Shown here: piece after piece, positions 27,316-36,524 of the stretch
Numbering within the stretch: position 1 is the stretch's first letter
Layout: each line of letters begins with the position of its first letter
Origin: Marinibacterium anthonyi
GTDB lineage: Bacteria > Pseudomonadota > Alphaproteobacteria > Rhodobacterales > Rhodobacteraceae
DNA: 64,000 bases
NCBI GenBank assembly: GCA_003217735.2
Contig: CP031585.1
Coordinates: 2,095,501 to 2,159,500 of the forward strand
Direction: 5' to 3'
Made by a program: the position numbers and the translations under genes
Notes under the pieces: generated by a model
What the model saw: the letters and a program-made list of their open reading frames with translations, nothing else
What the model was told of the DNA's origin: nothing
The model's database searches: none

Positions 27316-28494
27316 CTAGATCGGCAGGTAGGGCACGGCCTCTCCGGCGCTGCGGGCCCCATCATGGGGCTGGCGGATTAACAGCGCGTTAGCGCGGGTC
27401 AGGATCGACAGAAGCGAACTGTCCTGGGTGCCGAAGGCATGGATCGCGCCGTTTTCCACCACAGCGCGCATGTAATGCTCGCGCGGGCCATTGGCGGGCA
27501 GCGGTTCGCTCAGCACGGCCTCGGACCTGGCGGGCGCCGCCGCGTCAAAGCCCAGCATCCTGGCGATCATCGGCCGCAGGAAGACCTCGCCGCAGACCAT
27601 GGCGGAGACCGGGTTGCCGGGCAGCCCGACCATGGCCGCATCGCCCAGCCGTCCCGCCATCAGCGGTTTGCCGGGGCGCATCGCGACCTTGTAGAAGCTC
27701 TGGTCCATGCCAAGGTCGGCCGCCGCATTGCCGACAAGGTCGTATTCGCCGACCGACGCGCCGCCAATGGTGACGATCAGGTCGGCGCCCTCGGCCAGCG
27801 CGAAGGCGGTGGTCAGGGACGCCAGCGTGTCCCGCGCGATCGGCAGGATCCGGGACTCGGCGCCGGCGGCGTCCAGCATGGCCTTCAGGCCAAAGGTGTT
27901 GGACGCGATGATCTGGTCGGGGCCGGGATCTTCGCCGGGCAGCACCAGTTCGTCCCCGGACGAGATCAGCGCCACGACAGGACGGCGCCGCACGGTCAGC
28001 GTGCCGTGGTTCATCGCCGCCATCAGCGCGATGTCGGCGGGCCTGAGGCGCAGCGGCGCTTCGATCCGGGCGCCGGCGCGGAAATCGGTGCCGGCGGGGC
28101 GGATGTTGTCCTTGCCGTCGGGGTCTTCGAGCAGCGAGATCAGCTGGCCGTCGCGCCGCACGTCTTCCTGGATGACGACGTGGTCGGCGCCTTCGGGCAC
28201 CGGGGCGCCGGTAAAGATGCGCACGGCCTGGCCGGCGCCGACGCGGCCGTCGAACCGCCGCCCGGCCTGGGCTTCGCCGATCACCCGGAACTGGGCATCG
28301 CGCATCGCCTCGATCCCCTTGATCGCATACCCGTCCATGGACGAGGCGGCAAAGGGCGGCTGGTCGCGCGTTGCTTCGACCGCTTCGGCCAGCACCCGGC
28401 CACTGGCCTGGGCCAGGCCGACGGGTTCCGTGCCCACCGGTTCGACCAGGGCAAACAGGCGATCCATGGCCTCGGCGACGGAAATCATGCTCAT
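27316..28494 (-). CDS. moeA: molybdopterin molybdenumtransferase MoeA
   Basis: MoeA inserts molybdate into adenylylated molybdopterin. The 392-residue protein has [12 protein letters not shown] near residue 50, [12 protein letters not shown], the IISSGDEL-like [10 protein letters not shown], the SVGEYD block of the MoCF-type domain, and PGNPVSAMV. It overlaps moaC by four bases (ATGA) and is the last gene of the operon before lexA. The start [13 protein letters not shown] follows from that overlap. Confidence 0.96.
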   Translation of the reverse strand: MSMISVAEAMDRLFALVEPVGTEPVGLAQASGRVLAEAVEATRDQPPFAASSMDGYAIKGIEAMRDAQFRVIGEAQAGRRFDGRVGAGQAVRIFTGAPVPEGADHVVIQEDVRRDGQLISLLEDPDGKDNIRPAGTDFRAGARIEAPLRLRPADIALMAAMNHGTLTVRRRPVVALISSGDELVLPGEDPGPDQIIASNTFGLKAMLDAAGAESRILPIARDTLASLTTAFALAEGADLIVTIGGASVGEYDLVGNAAADLGMDQSFYKVAMRPGKPLMAGRLGDAAMVGLPGNPVSAMVCGEVFLRPMIARMLGFDAAAPARSEAVLSEPLPANGPREHYMRAVVENGAIHAFGTQDSSLLSILTRANALLIRQPHDGARSAGEAVPYLPI

Positions 28495-28961
28495 GGGGCT
28501 TCGTACCGTCCGGACTTGCCGCCGTCCTTCAGGCGGACGTGGATGCCGCCGATTTCCATGGATTTGTCGGCGGCCTTGACCATGTCGTAGACCGTCAGCG
28601 CGGCGGTCGATACGGCGGTCAACGCCTCCATCTCCACCCCGGTCTGGCCGGTGGTCTTGACGGTCGCCTCGATCTGCACGCCGGGCAGGTCGGCGTCCAC
28701 CGTCAGGTCCACCGACACCTTGGTCACGGGCAGCGGATGGCACAGCGGGATCAGGTCGGCGGTCTTCTTGGCCCCCATGATCCCGGCCAGCCGCGCCACG
28801 CCCAGCACGTCGCCCTTCTTGGCGGTGCCCTCGGAAATCAACGCCAGCGTTTCGGGCTGCATCCGGATCCAGCCTGCGGCCACGGCGACCCGCGCGGTCA
28901 CGGCCTTGTCGGAAACGTCGACCATGTGGGCATCGCCCTTGCCGTCGAAATGCGTCAGCAT
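28491..28961 (-). CDS. moaC: cyclic pyranopterin monophosphate synthase MoaC
   Basis: MoaC completes the first stage of molybdenum cofactor synthesis, turning the MoaA product into cyclic pyranopterin monophosphate. The 156-residue protein has [14 protein letters not shown], the active-site blocks LIPLCHPLP and [11 protein letters not shown], and [13 protein letters not shown]. Start and stop codons overlap those of trpC and moeA. MoaA is not in the window. Confidence 0.97.
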   Translation of the reverse strand: MLTHFDGKGDAHMVDVSDKAVTARVAVAAGWIRMQPETLALISEGTAKKGDVLGVARLAGIMGAKKTADLIPLCHPLPVTKVSVDLTVDADLPGVQIEATVKTTGQTGVEMEALTAVSTAALTVYDMVKAADKSMEIGGIHVRLKDGGKSGRYEAP

Positions 28962-29776
28962 CAGTACCCGCCCCCGGGCGTCAGCGGATCGGCCAGCAGG
29001 TCGCGGGTGGCGGCGGTCACATCGGCGTGGCGCATCAGGGCCTCGCCGATCAGGAAGCAGCGGGCGCCGTAGCGGGCCAGTTCGGCCAGGTCCTCGGGCG
29101 TGGAAAGACCGCTTTCCGACACCAGCAGGCTGTCGGTGGGGGCGTATTTGGCCAGCTTGCGGGTGGTGTCCAGCGTCGTTTCGAATGTCTTCAGATCGCG
29201 GTTGTTGATGCCCACCATCGGCGGGCTGATCGGGATGGCGCGGTCCAGTTCTTCGCGGTTGTGCACCTCGACAAGCACCTCGAGGTCCCATTCCTTTGCG
29301 GTGTCCGCCAATTCGGCCGCCTGTGCGTCCGACACGCTGGCCATGATGATCAGGATGCAATCGGCCCCCAGCGCGCGGGCTTCGACCACCTGGTAGGGGT
29401 CGTACATGAAATCCTTGCGCAGGATCGGCAGGTCCACAGCCGCGCGGGCCCGGGCCAGGTAGTCCTTGGCGCCCTGAAAGCTGGGCGTGTCGGTCAGCAC
29501 CGACAGGCAGGACGCGCCGCCAAGGTCATAGGCCCTGGCCAGCGTGGCGGGGTCGAAATCCTCGCGGATCAGACCCTTGGACGGGCTCGCCTTCTTGATC
29601 TCGGCGATCAGGCCATAGCCATCGCGGCTGGCCTTGATCAGGGCGTCGGAAAAGCCGCGGGGATGCGGGGTGCCCCGCGCCTCGGCTTCGACATCGGCCA
29701 GCGGTTTGGCGGCCTTGTCGGCTTCGATCTCTTCAAGCTTGTAGGCCTTGATGCGGTCAAGAACGGTCTCGGTCAT
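28961..29776 (-). CDS. trpC: indole-3-glycerol phosphate synthase
   Basis: TrpC closes the indole ring in tryptophan synthesis. The 271-residue protein is a monofunctional TIM barrel with [13 protein letters not shown] (catalytic Lys), [39 protein letters not shown] and [12 protein letters not shown]. Its stop shares one base with the moaC start and its start overlaps the ung stop by four bases. This is the third trp gene of the cluster. Confidence 0.97.
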   Translation of the reverse strand: MTETVLDRIKAYKLEEIEADKAAKPLADVEAEARGTPHPRGFSDALIKASRDGYGLIAEIKKASPSKGLIREDFDPATLARAYDLGGASCLSVLTDTPSFQGAKDYLARARAAVDLPILRKDFMYDPYQVVEARALGADCILIIMASVSDAQAAELADTAKEWDLEVLVEVHNREELDRAIPISPPMVGINNRDLKTFETTLDTTRKLAKYAPTDSLLVSESGLSTPEDLAELARYGARCFLIGEALMRHADVTAATRDLLADPLTPGGGY

Positions 29777-30432
29777 GGCGCCTCCGGGGTCGTCCAGTTG
29801 ATGGGGGCGTGGCCCTGTTCGGCCAGCCATGCGTTGGTGCGGGAAAACGGGCGAGACCCAAAGAACCCCCGGCGCGCCGACAGCGGCGAGGGATGGGCGG
29901 TCTCGATCTTGAAATGCGGGGCGGCGATGCCGCGGGCCAGTTTCTGCGCGGGCTTGCCCCACAGCAGGAAGGCGCGGGGTTCATCCGCCAGCCGGTCCAG
30001 CACCTGGCCGGTCAGCGTCTGCCAGCCCAGGTCCTTGTGGCCATGCGCCTCGCCTGCGGGCACGGTCAGCACGGTGTTCAGCAACAGAACGCCCTGATCG
30101 GCCCAGAACCGCAGGTCGGCATTCGGCGGGCAGGCGCCAAGGTCTTCCTGCATCTCCTTGTAAATGTTGGACAAGGATCGGGGCAGGGGGCGCACATCGG
30201 GTTCGGCGGAAAAGGCCAGCCCATGGGCATGGCCCGGCGTCGGATAGGGATCCTGGCCCAGGATCACGACGCGGGTCTTCTCTGGCGGGCAGAGGTCCAG
30301 CGCGGCAAAGATCCGGTCCCGGTCGGGCAGGATGCGGCGCGGATCCGCGTCCAGCGCGGCCCGGATGCGCGGCCAGTCGTCATCGAAAAAGGGCAGGTCG
30401 GCCCAGCCCGCGGGCCGGGCGGCGTCCAGCAT
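29773..30432 (-). CDS. ung: uracil-DNA glycosylase
   Basis: Ung removes uracil from DNA as the first step of base excision repair. The 219-residue protein has the water-activating motif [29 protein letters not shown], and the [11 protein letters not shown] loop near the C-terminus. It lies between trpD and trpC with overlapping start and stop codons on both sides, so it is part of the tryptophan operon transcript, an unusual home for a repair gene. Confidence 0.97.
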   Translation of the reverse strand: MLDAARPAGWADLPFFDDDWPRIRAALDADPRRILPDRDRIFAALDLCPPEKTRVVILGQDPYPTPGHAHGLAFSAEPDVRPLPRSLSNIYKEMQEDLGACPPNADLRFWADQGVLLLNTVLTVPAGEAHGHKDLGWQTLTGQVLDRLADEPRAFLLWGKPAQKLARGIAAPHFKIETAHPSPLSARRGFFGSRPFSRTNAWLAEQGHAPINWTTPEAP

Positions 30433-31451
30433 CAGGCCGCCTCCTGCGTGAGGCTGGCAAGGGCGGCGATCTTGGCCTTGGCGGCGCCGCTGTCGATGGA
30501 CCGGGCCGCCATTTCGGCACCGTCCTTCAGGTTGGCCGCCGCATCGGCCACCACCAGCGCAGCCGCCGCGTTCAACAGGACCGCGTCGCGGTAGGCCGAC
30601 GGCGTGCCGTCCAGCAGCGCCTTGAAGGCTTCGGCATTTTCGGCCGGCGTACCGCCGATGATGTCTTCGAACGGATGCACCGGCAGGCCGGCGTCTTCGG
30701 GGTGAACCTCGAAATCCGTGACCGCGCCGTCTTCCAGCGCCGACACCCAGGACACGCCGGTGATCGTCAGTTCATCCGTGCCGTCCGATCCATGCACCAT
30801 CCAGGCCTTGTCCGACCCCAGCCGCAGCAGCGTTTCCGCCATCGGCCGGATCAGATCCTGCGAGAACGCGCCGGTCAGCTGACGCTTGACCCCGGCGGGG
30901 TTGGTCAGCGGCCCGAGGATGTTGAAGATCGTGCGCGTGCCCAGTTCCTGCCGCGTGGGCATGACATGGGCGATGGCGGGGTGGTGCAGCGGCGCCATCA
31001 TGAAACCGATGCCGATCTCTTGCAGCGCCTTTTCAACGACTTTCGCGCCGACCATCACGTTGATGCCCATGTGGCTCAGCGCGTCGGCGGCGCCGGATTT
31101 CGACGACAGGTTGCGGTTGCCGTGCTTGGCCACGCAGACCCCGGCGCCGGCCACGACAAAGGCCGTCGCGGTCGAAATGTTCAGCGTGCCCTTGCCGTCC
31201 CCGCCGGTGCCGACGATGTCGATCGCGCCCTCGGGCGCCTTCACCGGGTTGCACTTGGACCGCATCACGGCGGCGGCGGCGGTGTATTCCTCGACCGTTT
31301 CGCCGCGCGTGCGCATGGCCATCAACAGGCCGCCCATCTGGCTGGGCGTCGCCTCGCCCTCGAACAGCTGGCGAAAGGCGTCTTCGGCTTCCTCGCTTGT
31401 CAGCGGGCGGTCGGCGGCCGCCCCGATCAACGGTTTCATTGCATCACTCAT
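30432..31451 (-). CDS. trpD: anthranilate phosphoribosyltransferase
   Basis: TrpD joins anthranilate to PRPP. The 339-residue protein has the PRPP loop [30 protein letters not shown], and the [11 protein letters not shown] segment. The family usually has about 340 residues, so it is full length. It overlaps trpG by four bases and ung by one. Confidence 0.98.
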   Translation of the reverse strand: MSDAMKPLIGAAADRPLTSEEAEDAFRQLFEGEATPSQMGGLLMAMRTRGETVEEYTAAAAVMRSKCNPVKAPEGAIDIVGTGGDGKGTLNISTATAFVVAGAGVCVAKHGNRNLSSKSGAADALSHMGINVMVGAKVVEKALQEIGIGFMMAPLHHPAIAHVMPTRQELGTRTIFNILGPLTNPAGVKRQLTGAFSQDLIRPMAETLLRLGSDKAWMVHGSDGTDELTITGVSWVSALEDGAVTDFEVHPEDAGLPVHPFEDIIGGTPAENAEAFKALLDGTPSAYRDAVLLNAAAALVVADAAANLKDGAEMAARSIDSGAAKAKIAALASLTQEAA

Positions 31452-32029
31452 GCCGGGACTTTCAGGTCGTTCAGGAAATTCTTCAAAAGAGCATGGCCAT
31501 GTTCAGAGGCGATGCTTTCGGGGTGAAACTGCACCCCGTGGATCGGCAGCGTCTTGTGGCTGAGCCCCATGATCGTGCCGTCCTCCAGGTCCGCCGTCAC
31601 CTCCAGCGCGTCGGGCAGCGTGTCACGGTCGACCACCAGCGAATGGTAACGCGTGGCTTCGAAGGGCGACGGCAGCCCCTTGAAGACACCTTTGCCCTCG
31701 TGGCGAATGGTGCCCATCTTGCCGTGCACGATCTCATGACAGCGCACGACGTTGCCGCCAAAGGCCTGCCCGATCGACTGGTGCCCCAGGCAGACGCCCA
31801 TCAGCGGCGTGCCGGTTTCGGCGGCGGCCTCGATCAGCGCCAGGCAGATGCCGGCATCGTCGGGGGTGCAGGGGCCGGGGGACAGCAGGATGCCGGCGGG
31901 GTTCATCGCCATCGCCTCCTGCACGTTCAGCGCATCGTTGCGTTTGACGACGATTTCGGTGCCCAGTTCGCCCAGATAGTGAACGAGGTTGTAGGTGAAA
32001 CTGTCATAGTTGTCGATCAGCAGCAGCAT
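31448..32029 (-). CDS. trpG: anthranilate synthase glutamine amidotransferase subunit
   Basis: TrpG supplies ammonia from glutamine to TrpE. The 193-residue class I amidotransferase has [12 protein letters not shown], the nucleophile in [15 protein letters not shown], and the late GVQFHPESI with the catalytic His-Glu. It is first in the trpG-trpD-ung-trpC-moaC-moeA run. ATG 32029 gives the canonical start [16 protein letters not shown]; an earlier in-frame start is not needed. Confidence 0.97.
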   Translation of the reverse strand: MLLLIDNYDSFTYNLVHYLGELGTEIVVKRNDALNVQEAMAMNPAGILLSPGPCTPDDAGICLALIEAAAETGTPLMGVCLGHQSIGQAFGGNVVRCHEIVHGKMGTIRHEGKGVFKGLPSPFEATRYHSLVVDRDTLPDALEVTADLEDGTIMGLSHKTLPIHGVQFHPESIASEHGHALLKNFLNDLKVPA

Positions 32030-32226
32030 GGCGCAATCCCTCACGCAGGGGCTGGAGGCGCGGCCCCCGCTCGCGATATTGTGGTTGCGGCATAGATGGT
32101 CAGGGTTGAAGGTCGCCGTCAAGGGCACGGGCCGATGCAATCCGGGCCGTCACCGGACAAGGCCGCCCAGACGGTGCCGGTGGAACAGGGACGGTACGGG
32201 TCGTTAAGCGGGTCGTTATACGGGGC

Positions 32227-33753
32227 ATGATGGGGCAGGACAGGGGCGGATCAGTGGCTAAAGGGTTCATCAGCGGAATGATCTGGGGCGTCGTCGCCTC
32301 GGGGATCGGATTGGCCGTGCTGTCGCTGGCCGCCCCCCTGCCGGCACCGCCCGAAGCCGCCAGCGAAGCCCCCGCCGGGGGCGGTGCTGCCGCCGTGGGA
32401 ACCGAGGCCCAGGGCCAGACCGGAGCCGAGATGCAGGGATCGGGCCGCGACGGGGACGTGGTCGAACTGCCGCCCACCGCCCCGGCCGGAACCGAAGGCG
32501 CACCCGACACGCTGGCGCCCATGGACAGCGCCGATACCGAACCGGCGGCGCTGCCGCTGGTCGGCGGCGCAGGCGGCGCGCTGGATGCGCCGGGGGCGGG
32601 GGCCGATGTGGCCGGCGTCACGGTGGATCCCGGCGACACGCCCGTCGCATCCGCCCCGCAGGCGCCGGTTCCGTCCGAACCGGGCGCCGAGGTGGCGCTG
32701 TCGATTTCCACCGAACCGGCCCAGCCCGCCGCGCCCGACGTCGCCGAAGAGACGGTCTTCGCCCCCGCGCCCGAGGCGGACGCGGGCCCGCAGGTCGCGG
32801 CCGCCAGCGACCCGGGCCTTGCCGCGCCCGACGCCGACACGCTGGACCGGCCGGTGCCCGACGTGTCCCGGCCGCAGGTCGATCAGGCGCCCGCCGCGCC
32901 GCAGGGTCCCCCGGATGCGCCACGCATGGCGGCCCTGCCGCAGATCGGCGTCGACGGCAGCACGCCGCCCGCCGCCCCCCAGGCGCCCGCCATGGACACC
33001 CCGCTGCCCTCCCAGGGGTCCCTGTTGCCGCGCGTTGGCGACGACGACACCGCGCCGCCAGCCGTGCCCGGCCCGCCGGTCCTGCCGCCGATCCAGGCCA
33101 ATGGCGAACCCTTCGAGAACCTGACCGGCAAGCCGCTGATGGCGATCATCCTGATCGACGGTCCCGGGTCCGTCGGGGCCGAGGCGCTGGCCGATTTTCC
33201 CTATCCGCTGACCTTCGCAATCGACCCGACACAACCCGACGCGGTCGAAAAGATGCGTGCTTACCGGCTGGCCGGGTTCGAGGTGGTCGCCCTGATCGAC
33301 CTGCCGCCCGCCGCACAGCCTGCCGATGCGGAAATGGCGCTGGACGCCGGGTTCCATGTCCTGCCCGAGGCGGTCGCGGTGCTGGAAGGCACCGGATCGG
33401 GGATCCAGGGCAACCGGGCCCTGTCGGACCAGGTGACCCGGATCGTCGGCCAGGACGGCTATGGGCTGATCACCCAGGACAACGGGCTGAACACCGTGCC
33501 GAAGCTGGCCGAGAAGGCCGGCGTGCCCACGGCAGTGGTGTTTCGCGACTTCGACGGCGCCGGGCAGACCCCCGCCGTGATGCGCCGGTTCCTGGATCAG
33601 GCCGCATTTCGAGCAGGCCAGCAGGGATCCGTCGTCATGCTGGGCAGAGTTCAGCCGGATACCGTGTCCGCTTTGCTACTGTGGGGACTTCAGGACAGGG
33701 CAAGTCGGGTTGCACTTGCGCCCATCACCGCAATTCTGACAAAAGTGCACTGA
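32227..33753 (+). CDS. divergent polysaccharide deacetylase (YibQ-like) with long Ala/Pro region
   Basis: The product has 508 residues if it starts at ATG 32227; a GTG at 32254 (VAKGFISGM) is also possible. One membrane helix near the N-terminus (about residues 14-37) is followed by some 250 residues dominated by Ala, Pro, Gly, Asp and Glu, probably disordered and periplasmic. The C-terminal 215 residues (from LMAIILIDGPGS) resemble the divergent polysaccharide deacetylase family (YibQ). The usual acidic metal pair after the first strand appears altered (IDGPG), so enzyme activity is doubtful. It diverges from trpG across about 200 bases. Confidence 0.72.
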   Translation: MMGQDRGGSVAKGFISGMIWGVVASGIGLAVLSLAAPLPAPPEAASEAPAGGGAAAVGTEAQGQTGAEMQGSGRDGDVVELPPTAPAGTEGAPDTLAPMDSADTEPAALPLVGGAGGALDAPGAGADVAGVTVDPGDTPVASAPQAPVPSEPGAEVALSISTEPAQPAAPDVAEETVFAPAPEADAGPQVAAASDPGLAAPDADTLDRPVPDVSRPQVDQAPAAPQGPPDAPRMAALPQIGVDGSTPPAAPQAPAMDTPLPSQGSLLPRVGDDDTAPPAVPGPPVLPPIQANGEPFENLTGKPLMAIILIDGPGSVGAEALADFPYPLTFAIDPTQPDAVEKMRAYRLAGFEVVALIDLPPAAQPADAEMALDAGFHVLPEAVAVLEGTGSGIQGNRALSDQVTRIVGQDGYGLITQDNGLNTVPKLAEKAGVPTAVVFRDFDGAGQTPAVMRRFLDQAAFRAGQQGSVVMLGRVQPDTVSALLLWGLQDRASRVALAPITAILTKVH

Positions 33754-33865
33754 GTGACAATGTCAGCGGTATTATGGGTCTCGCGAAGCCATTTGGGGGC
33801 CCCAATTGTTTCATGATGACCATTTAATGCCAACCGGATGAACCGGCACAGCCCTTGAGAATGCG

Positions 33866-34324
33866 ATGAACGACTTTGAACTAACTGAAGACCAAGTGTT
33901 GGACCTGAGGCGGAGCTTCATGCGGATTGTCCGCATCTTCATGATAAGCGAACGCCGATTCCCGGTTGCCGGGCGAAATGCGCGCTACAGCCCGCATGAC
34001 TTCCACACCCTTGGATACCTGGCCGAGCACAAGGCTGCCCGCGCAGGAGAAATTGGCCGATTCCTTGAAATCGCGCCCACGACCATGACCGGTGTGATCG
34101 ACCGCATGGAAGCGGCCGACCTGATCGAACGACAACCTGACGAAGCCGATGCGCGGGCCACGCGCCTGACCCTGACCGAAACCGGTTGGGCGATGCACGC
34201 GTCGATCCTGAACCAGGACATCCTGAACGTCTCGGCCATGCTGGGCGCCCTGGAACCGGACGAGCAGGAAGTGTTCAACGAAATGATCACCCGCATCGCC
34301 AACCGGATCGAATCCCTGCTCTGA
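33866..34324 (+). CDS. MarR-family transcriptional regulator
   Basis: The 152-residue protein has a MarR winged helix: HTLGYLAEHKAARAGEIGRF, the recognition helix IAPTTMTGVIDRMEAADL, and the wing with RQPDEADARATRLTLTE. MarR proteins repress genes for efflux, catabolism or stress and are released by small aromatic ligands; its target is not evident. It stands alone, with a 7-bp stem-loop (34325-34343) right after the stop that lacks a T-run. The region 34325-34540 shows no convincing gene. Confidence 0.88.
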   Translation: MNDFELTEDQVLDLRRSFMRIVRIFMISERRFPVAGRNARYSPHDFHTLGYLAEHKAARAGEIGRFLEIAPTTMTGVIDRMEAADLIERQPDEADARATRLTLTETGWAMHASILNQDILNVSAMLGALEPDEQEVFNEMITRIANRIESLL

Positions 34325-34540
34325 AATCATCTTTCGGATGATTCGCTGCTGTGGATCGGCGGGATCCTCAACCTCAACGTGCCGCAATGCCGGTCCCTTG
34401 GGACCCGAGGTGCGCCAGCACCGGGCTCAGGCGGCCCGCCCGCGTGCGGCGGCACAGGGCCTGGACACTGTTGGGCGGCTGGCCCCGGGGCTTTGCCCTG
34501 GCCCTTGCCAGGATGACACGGAAAGGGCAGACGGCAGATC

Positions 34541-35008
34541 ATGACCCCCTATCGCGTGGCCCCGGATGCGCCCTGCCTGTCCGACCTTCTGTCCCTGATC
34601 CGGGACAGTTTCGCCTATATGGATGCGCGGATCGATCCGCCGTCGTCCATGCATCGCCTGACGGTGGCGGACCTGTCGCGCCATGCGTCCAATGGCGAGA
34701 TCTGGGCGATCGGCGATCCGGTGCTGGCCTGCGTGATCCTGACCGACAAGCCGGACGCGCTGTACCTTGGCAAGATGGCGGTGGCGCCGACGGCGCGCGG
34801 GCAGGGGATGTCGCGCCAGCTGGTGCAAATCGCCGAGACGCGGGCGCGGGACAAGGGCCTGTCGGCGCTTGAACTGCAGACGCGGGTGGAGCTGGTGGAA
34901 AACCACGCCACCTTCGCACGGCTGGGCTTTGTCGAGGTGGGCCGCACCGCGCACGCCGGTTACGACCGCCCGACCTCGATCACCATGCGCAAACCTGTGG
35001 CCGATTGA
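34541..35008 (+). CDS. GNAT-family acetyltransferase
   Basis: This 155-residue protein carries the acetyl-CoA-binding motif A, LGKMAVAPTARGQGMSRQLV (about residues 77-96), and the late VENHATFARLGF helix of GNAT enzymes. The substrate cannot be predicted. Its TGA stop abuts the trpE stop on the other strand without a gap, so the two transcripts must overlap or terminate inside coding sequence. Confidence 0.85.
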   Translation: MTPYRVAPDAPCLSDLLSLIRDSFAYMDARIDPPSSMHRLTVADLSRHASNGEIWAIGDPVLACVILTDKPDALYLGKMAVAPTARGQGMSRQLVQIAETRARDKGLSALELQTRVELVENHATFARLGFVEVGRTAHAGYDRPTSITMRKPVAD

Positions 35009-36514
35009 TCAGTTGCCCCGGTCGAAACGGCTTGCATCGGCCGCGGCACGGCGGATGGCGTTCGACTTGTGCACCGTTTCCTCGTATTCGGACTGCGGAT
35101 CGCTGTCGTAGACGATGCCGCCACCGGCCTGGATATAAAGCGTTTCGTCCTTCACCACGGCAGTGCGCAGCGCGATGCACATGTCCATGTCGCCGCCCGC
35201 GCTGAAATACCCCACGCCGCCGCCATAGACGCCGCGCTTCTCGGGCTCCAGCTCGTCGATGATCTCCATCGCGCGGACCTTGGGCGCGCCCGAAACCGTC
35301 CCGGCCGGCATCCCGGCAAAGAAGGCGTCGACCGCGTCCTTGCCTTCGTCCAGTTCGCCCACGACGTTGGACACGATGTGCATCACGTGGGAATAGCGTT
35401 CGATGATGAACTTTTCGGTCGGCCGCACGGTGCCGATCCTGGCCACCCGGCCCACGTCGTTGCGGCCCAGGTCCAGCAGCATCAGGTGTTCGGCCAGTTC
35501 CTTCTTGTCCGCCAGCAGATCGGCTTCCAATGCGCGGTCCTCGTCGGGCGTCGCGCCGCGCTTGCGGGTGCCGGCGATGGGGCGGATCGTGACCTCGCGC
35601 CCGAAGACGCGCACCAGGATCTCGGGCGATGCGCCGATCACCTGGAAGCCGCCGAAGTTGAAATAGAACATGAAGGGCGACGGGTTGGTCCGCCGCAGCG
35701 AACGATACAGCGCGAACGGCGGCAGCGGGAACCGTTGCGACCACCGCTGCGAGGGCACGACCTGAAAGATATCGCCGGCCCGGATGTAATCCTTGGCCTT
35801 CTCGACGGCGGCCTTGTAGCTGTCCTGCGTGAAGTTCGACACAGGGTCGGCCTGCACCTCTTCCTCGCCCATCTCGCGGCTTTGGCCGGGCAGGGCGCGG
35901 TCAAGGTCGCGAATCGCGTCCATCACCCGTTCGGCGGCCTGCGCATAGGCCGCGCGCGCCGACAACCCGTCCGACACCCAGGCCGGGGCCACCACGGCGA
36001 CCTCGCCCTTGACGCCGTCCAGCACCGCCATGACCGACGGCCGCAGCATGATCGCATCCGGCACGCCCAGCACGTCGGGCGGCACGTCGGGCAGGTGTTC
36101 GACCAGCCGCACGGTGTCATAGCCCAGGTAGCCGTAAAGCCCCGCGGCGGCGGCGGGCAGGTCGGCGGGCAGGTCGATCCGGCTTTCGGCGATCAGCGCG
36201 CGCAGGTTGTCCAGCGGGTTGCCGTCCTGCGGTTCGTACCCGGTGGGGTCGAACCGCGCGGCGCGGTTGATTTCGCTGGCCTCGCCCTGGCAACGCCAGA
36301 TCAGGTCGGGCTTCAGCCCCACCATCGAATACCGTCCCCGCACCTCGCCCCCGGTCACCGATTCCAGCATGAAGCTGTTTTCCGCCGCGCCGGCCAGCTT
36401 CAGCATCAGCGTCACCGGCGTGTCCAGATCGGCCGCCAGCCGGGCATAGACCACCTGGTTCTCGCCGGCCTCGTAGGCGGCGGCGAAGGTCTTGAAGTCG
36501 GGGATCAGCTGCAT
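35009..36514 (-). CDS. trpE: anthranilate synthase component I
   Basis: TrpE converts chorismate to anthranilate with ammonia from TrpG. The 501-residue protein has the feedback-site region LMLKLAGAAENSFMLES, then the chorismate-binding domain with IFQVVPSQRW, PEILVRVFGREVTIRPIAG, GRNDVGRVA and GTVSGAPKVRAMEII. It begins 10 bases after the stop of the upstream foldase gene, so the two are probably cotranscribed. trpG and trpD lie 3 kb further along the same strand, beyond a block of plus-strand genes. Confidence 0.97.
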   Translation of the reverse strand: MQLIPDFKTFAAAYEAGENQVVYARLAADLDTPVTLMLKLAGAAENSFMLESVTGGEVRGRYSMVGLKPDLIWRCQGEASEINRAARFDPTGYEPQDGNPLDNLRALIAESRIDLPADLPAAAAGLYGYLGYDTVRLVEHLPDVPPDVLGVPDAIMLRPSVMAVLDGVKGEVAVVAPAWVSDGLSARAAYAQAAERVMDAIRDLDRALPGQSREMGEEEVQADPVSNFTQDSYKAAVEKAKDYIRAGDIFQVVPSQRWSQRFPLPPFALYRSLRRTNPSPFMFYFNFGGFQVIGASPEILVRVFGREVTIRPIAGTRKRGATPDEDRALEADLLADKKELAEHLMLLDLGRNDVGRVARIGTVRPTEKFIIERYSHVMHIVSNVVGELDEGKDAVDAFFAGMPAGTVSGAPKVRAMEIIDELEPEKRGVYGGGVGYFSAGGDMDMCIALRTAVVKDETLYIQAGGGIVYDSDPQSEYEETVHKSNAIRRAAADASRFDRGN

Positions 36515-36524
36515 CGGTCGCGCC

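Noticed and set aside
34325-34540. Small genes on either strand between the MarR and GNAT genes
   Set aside because: Frames are short, Pro/Arg-rich, without ribosome binding sites or recognisable features.
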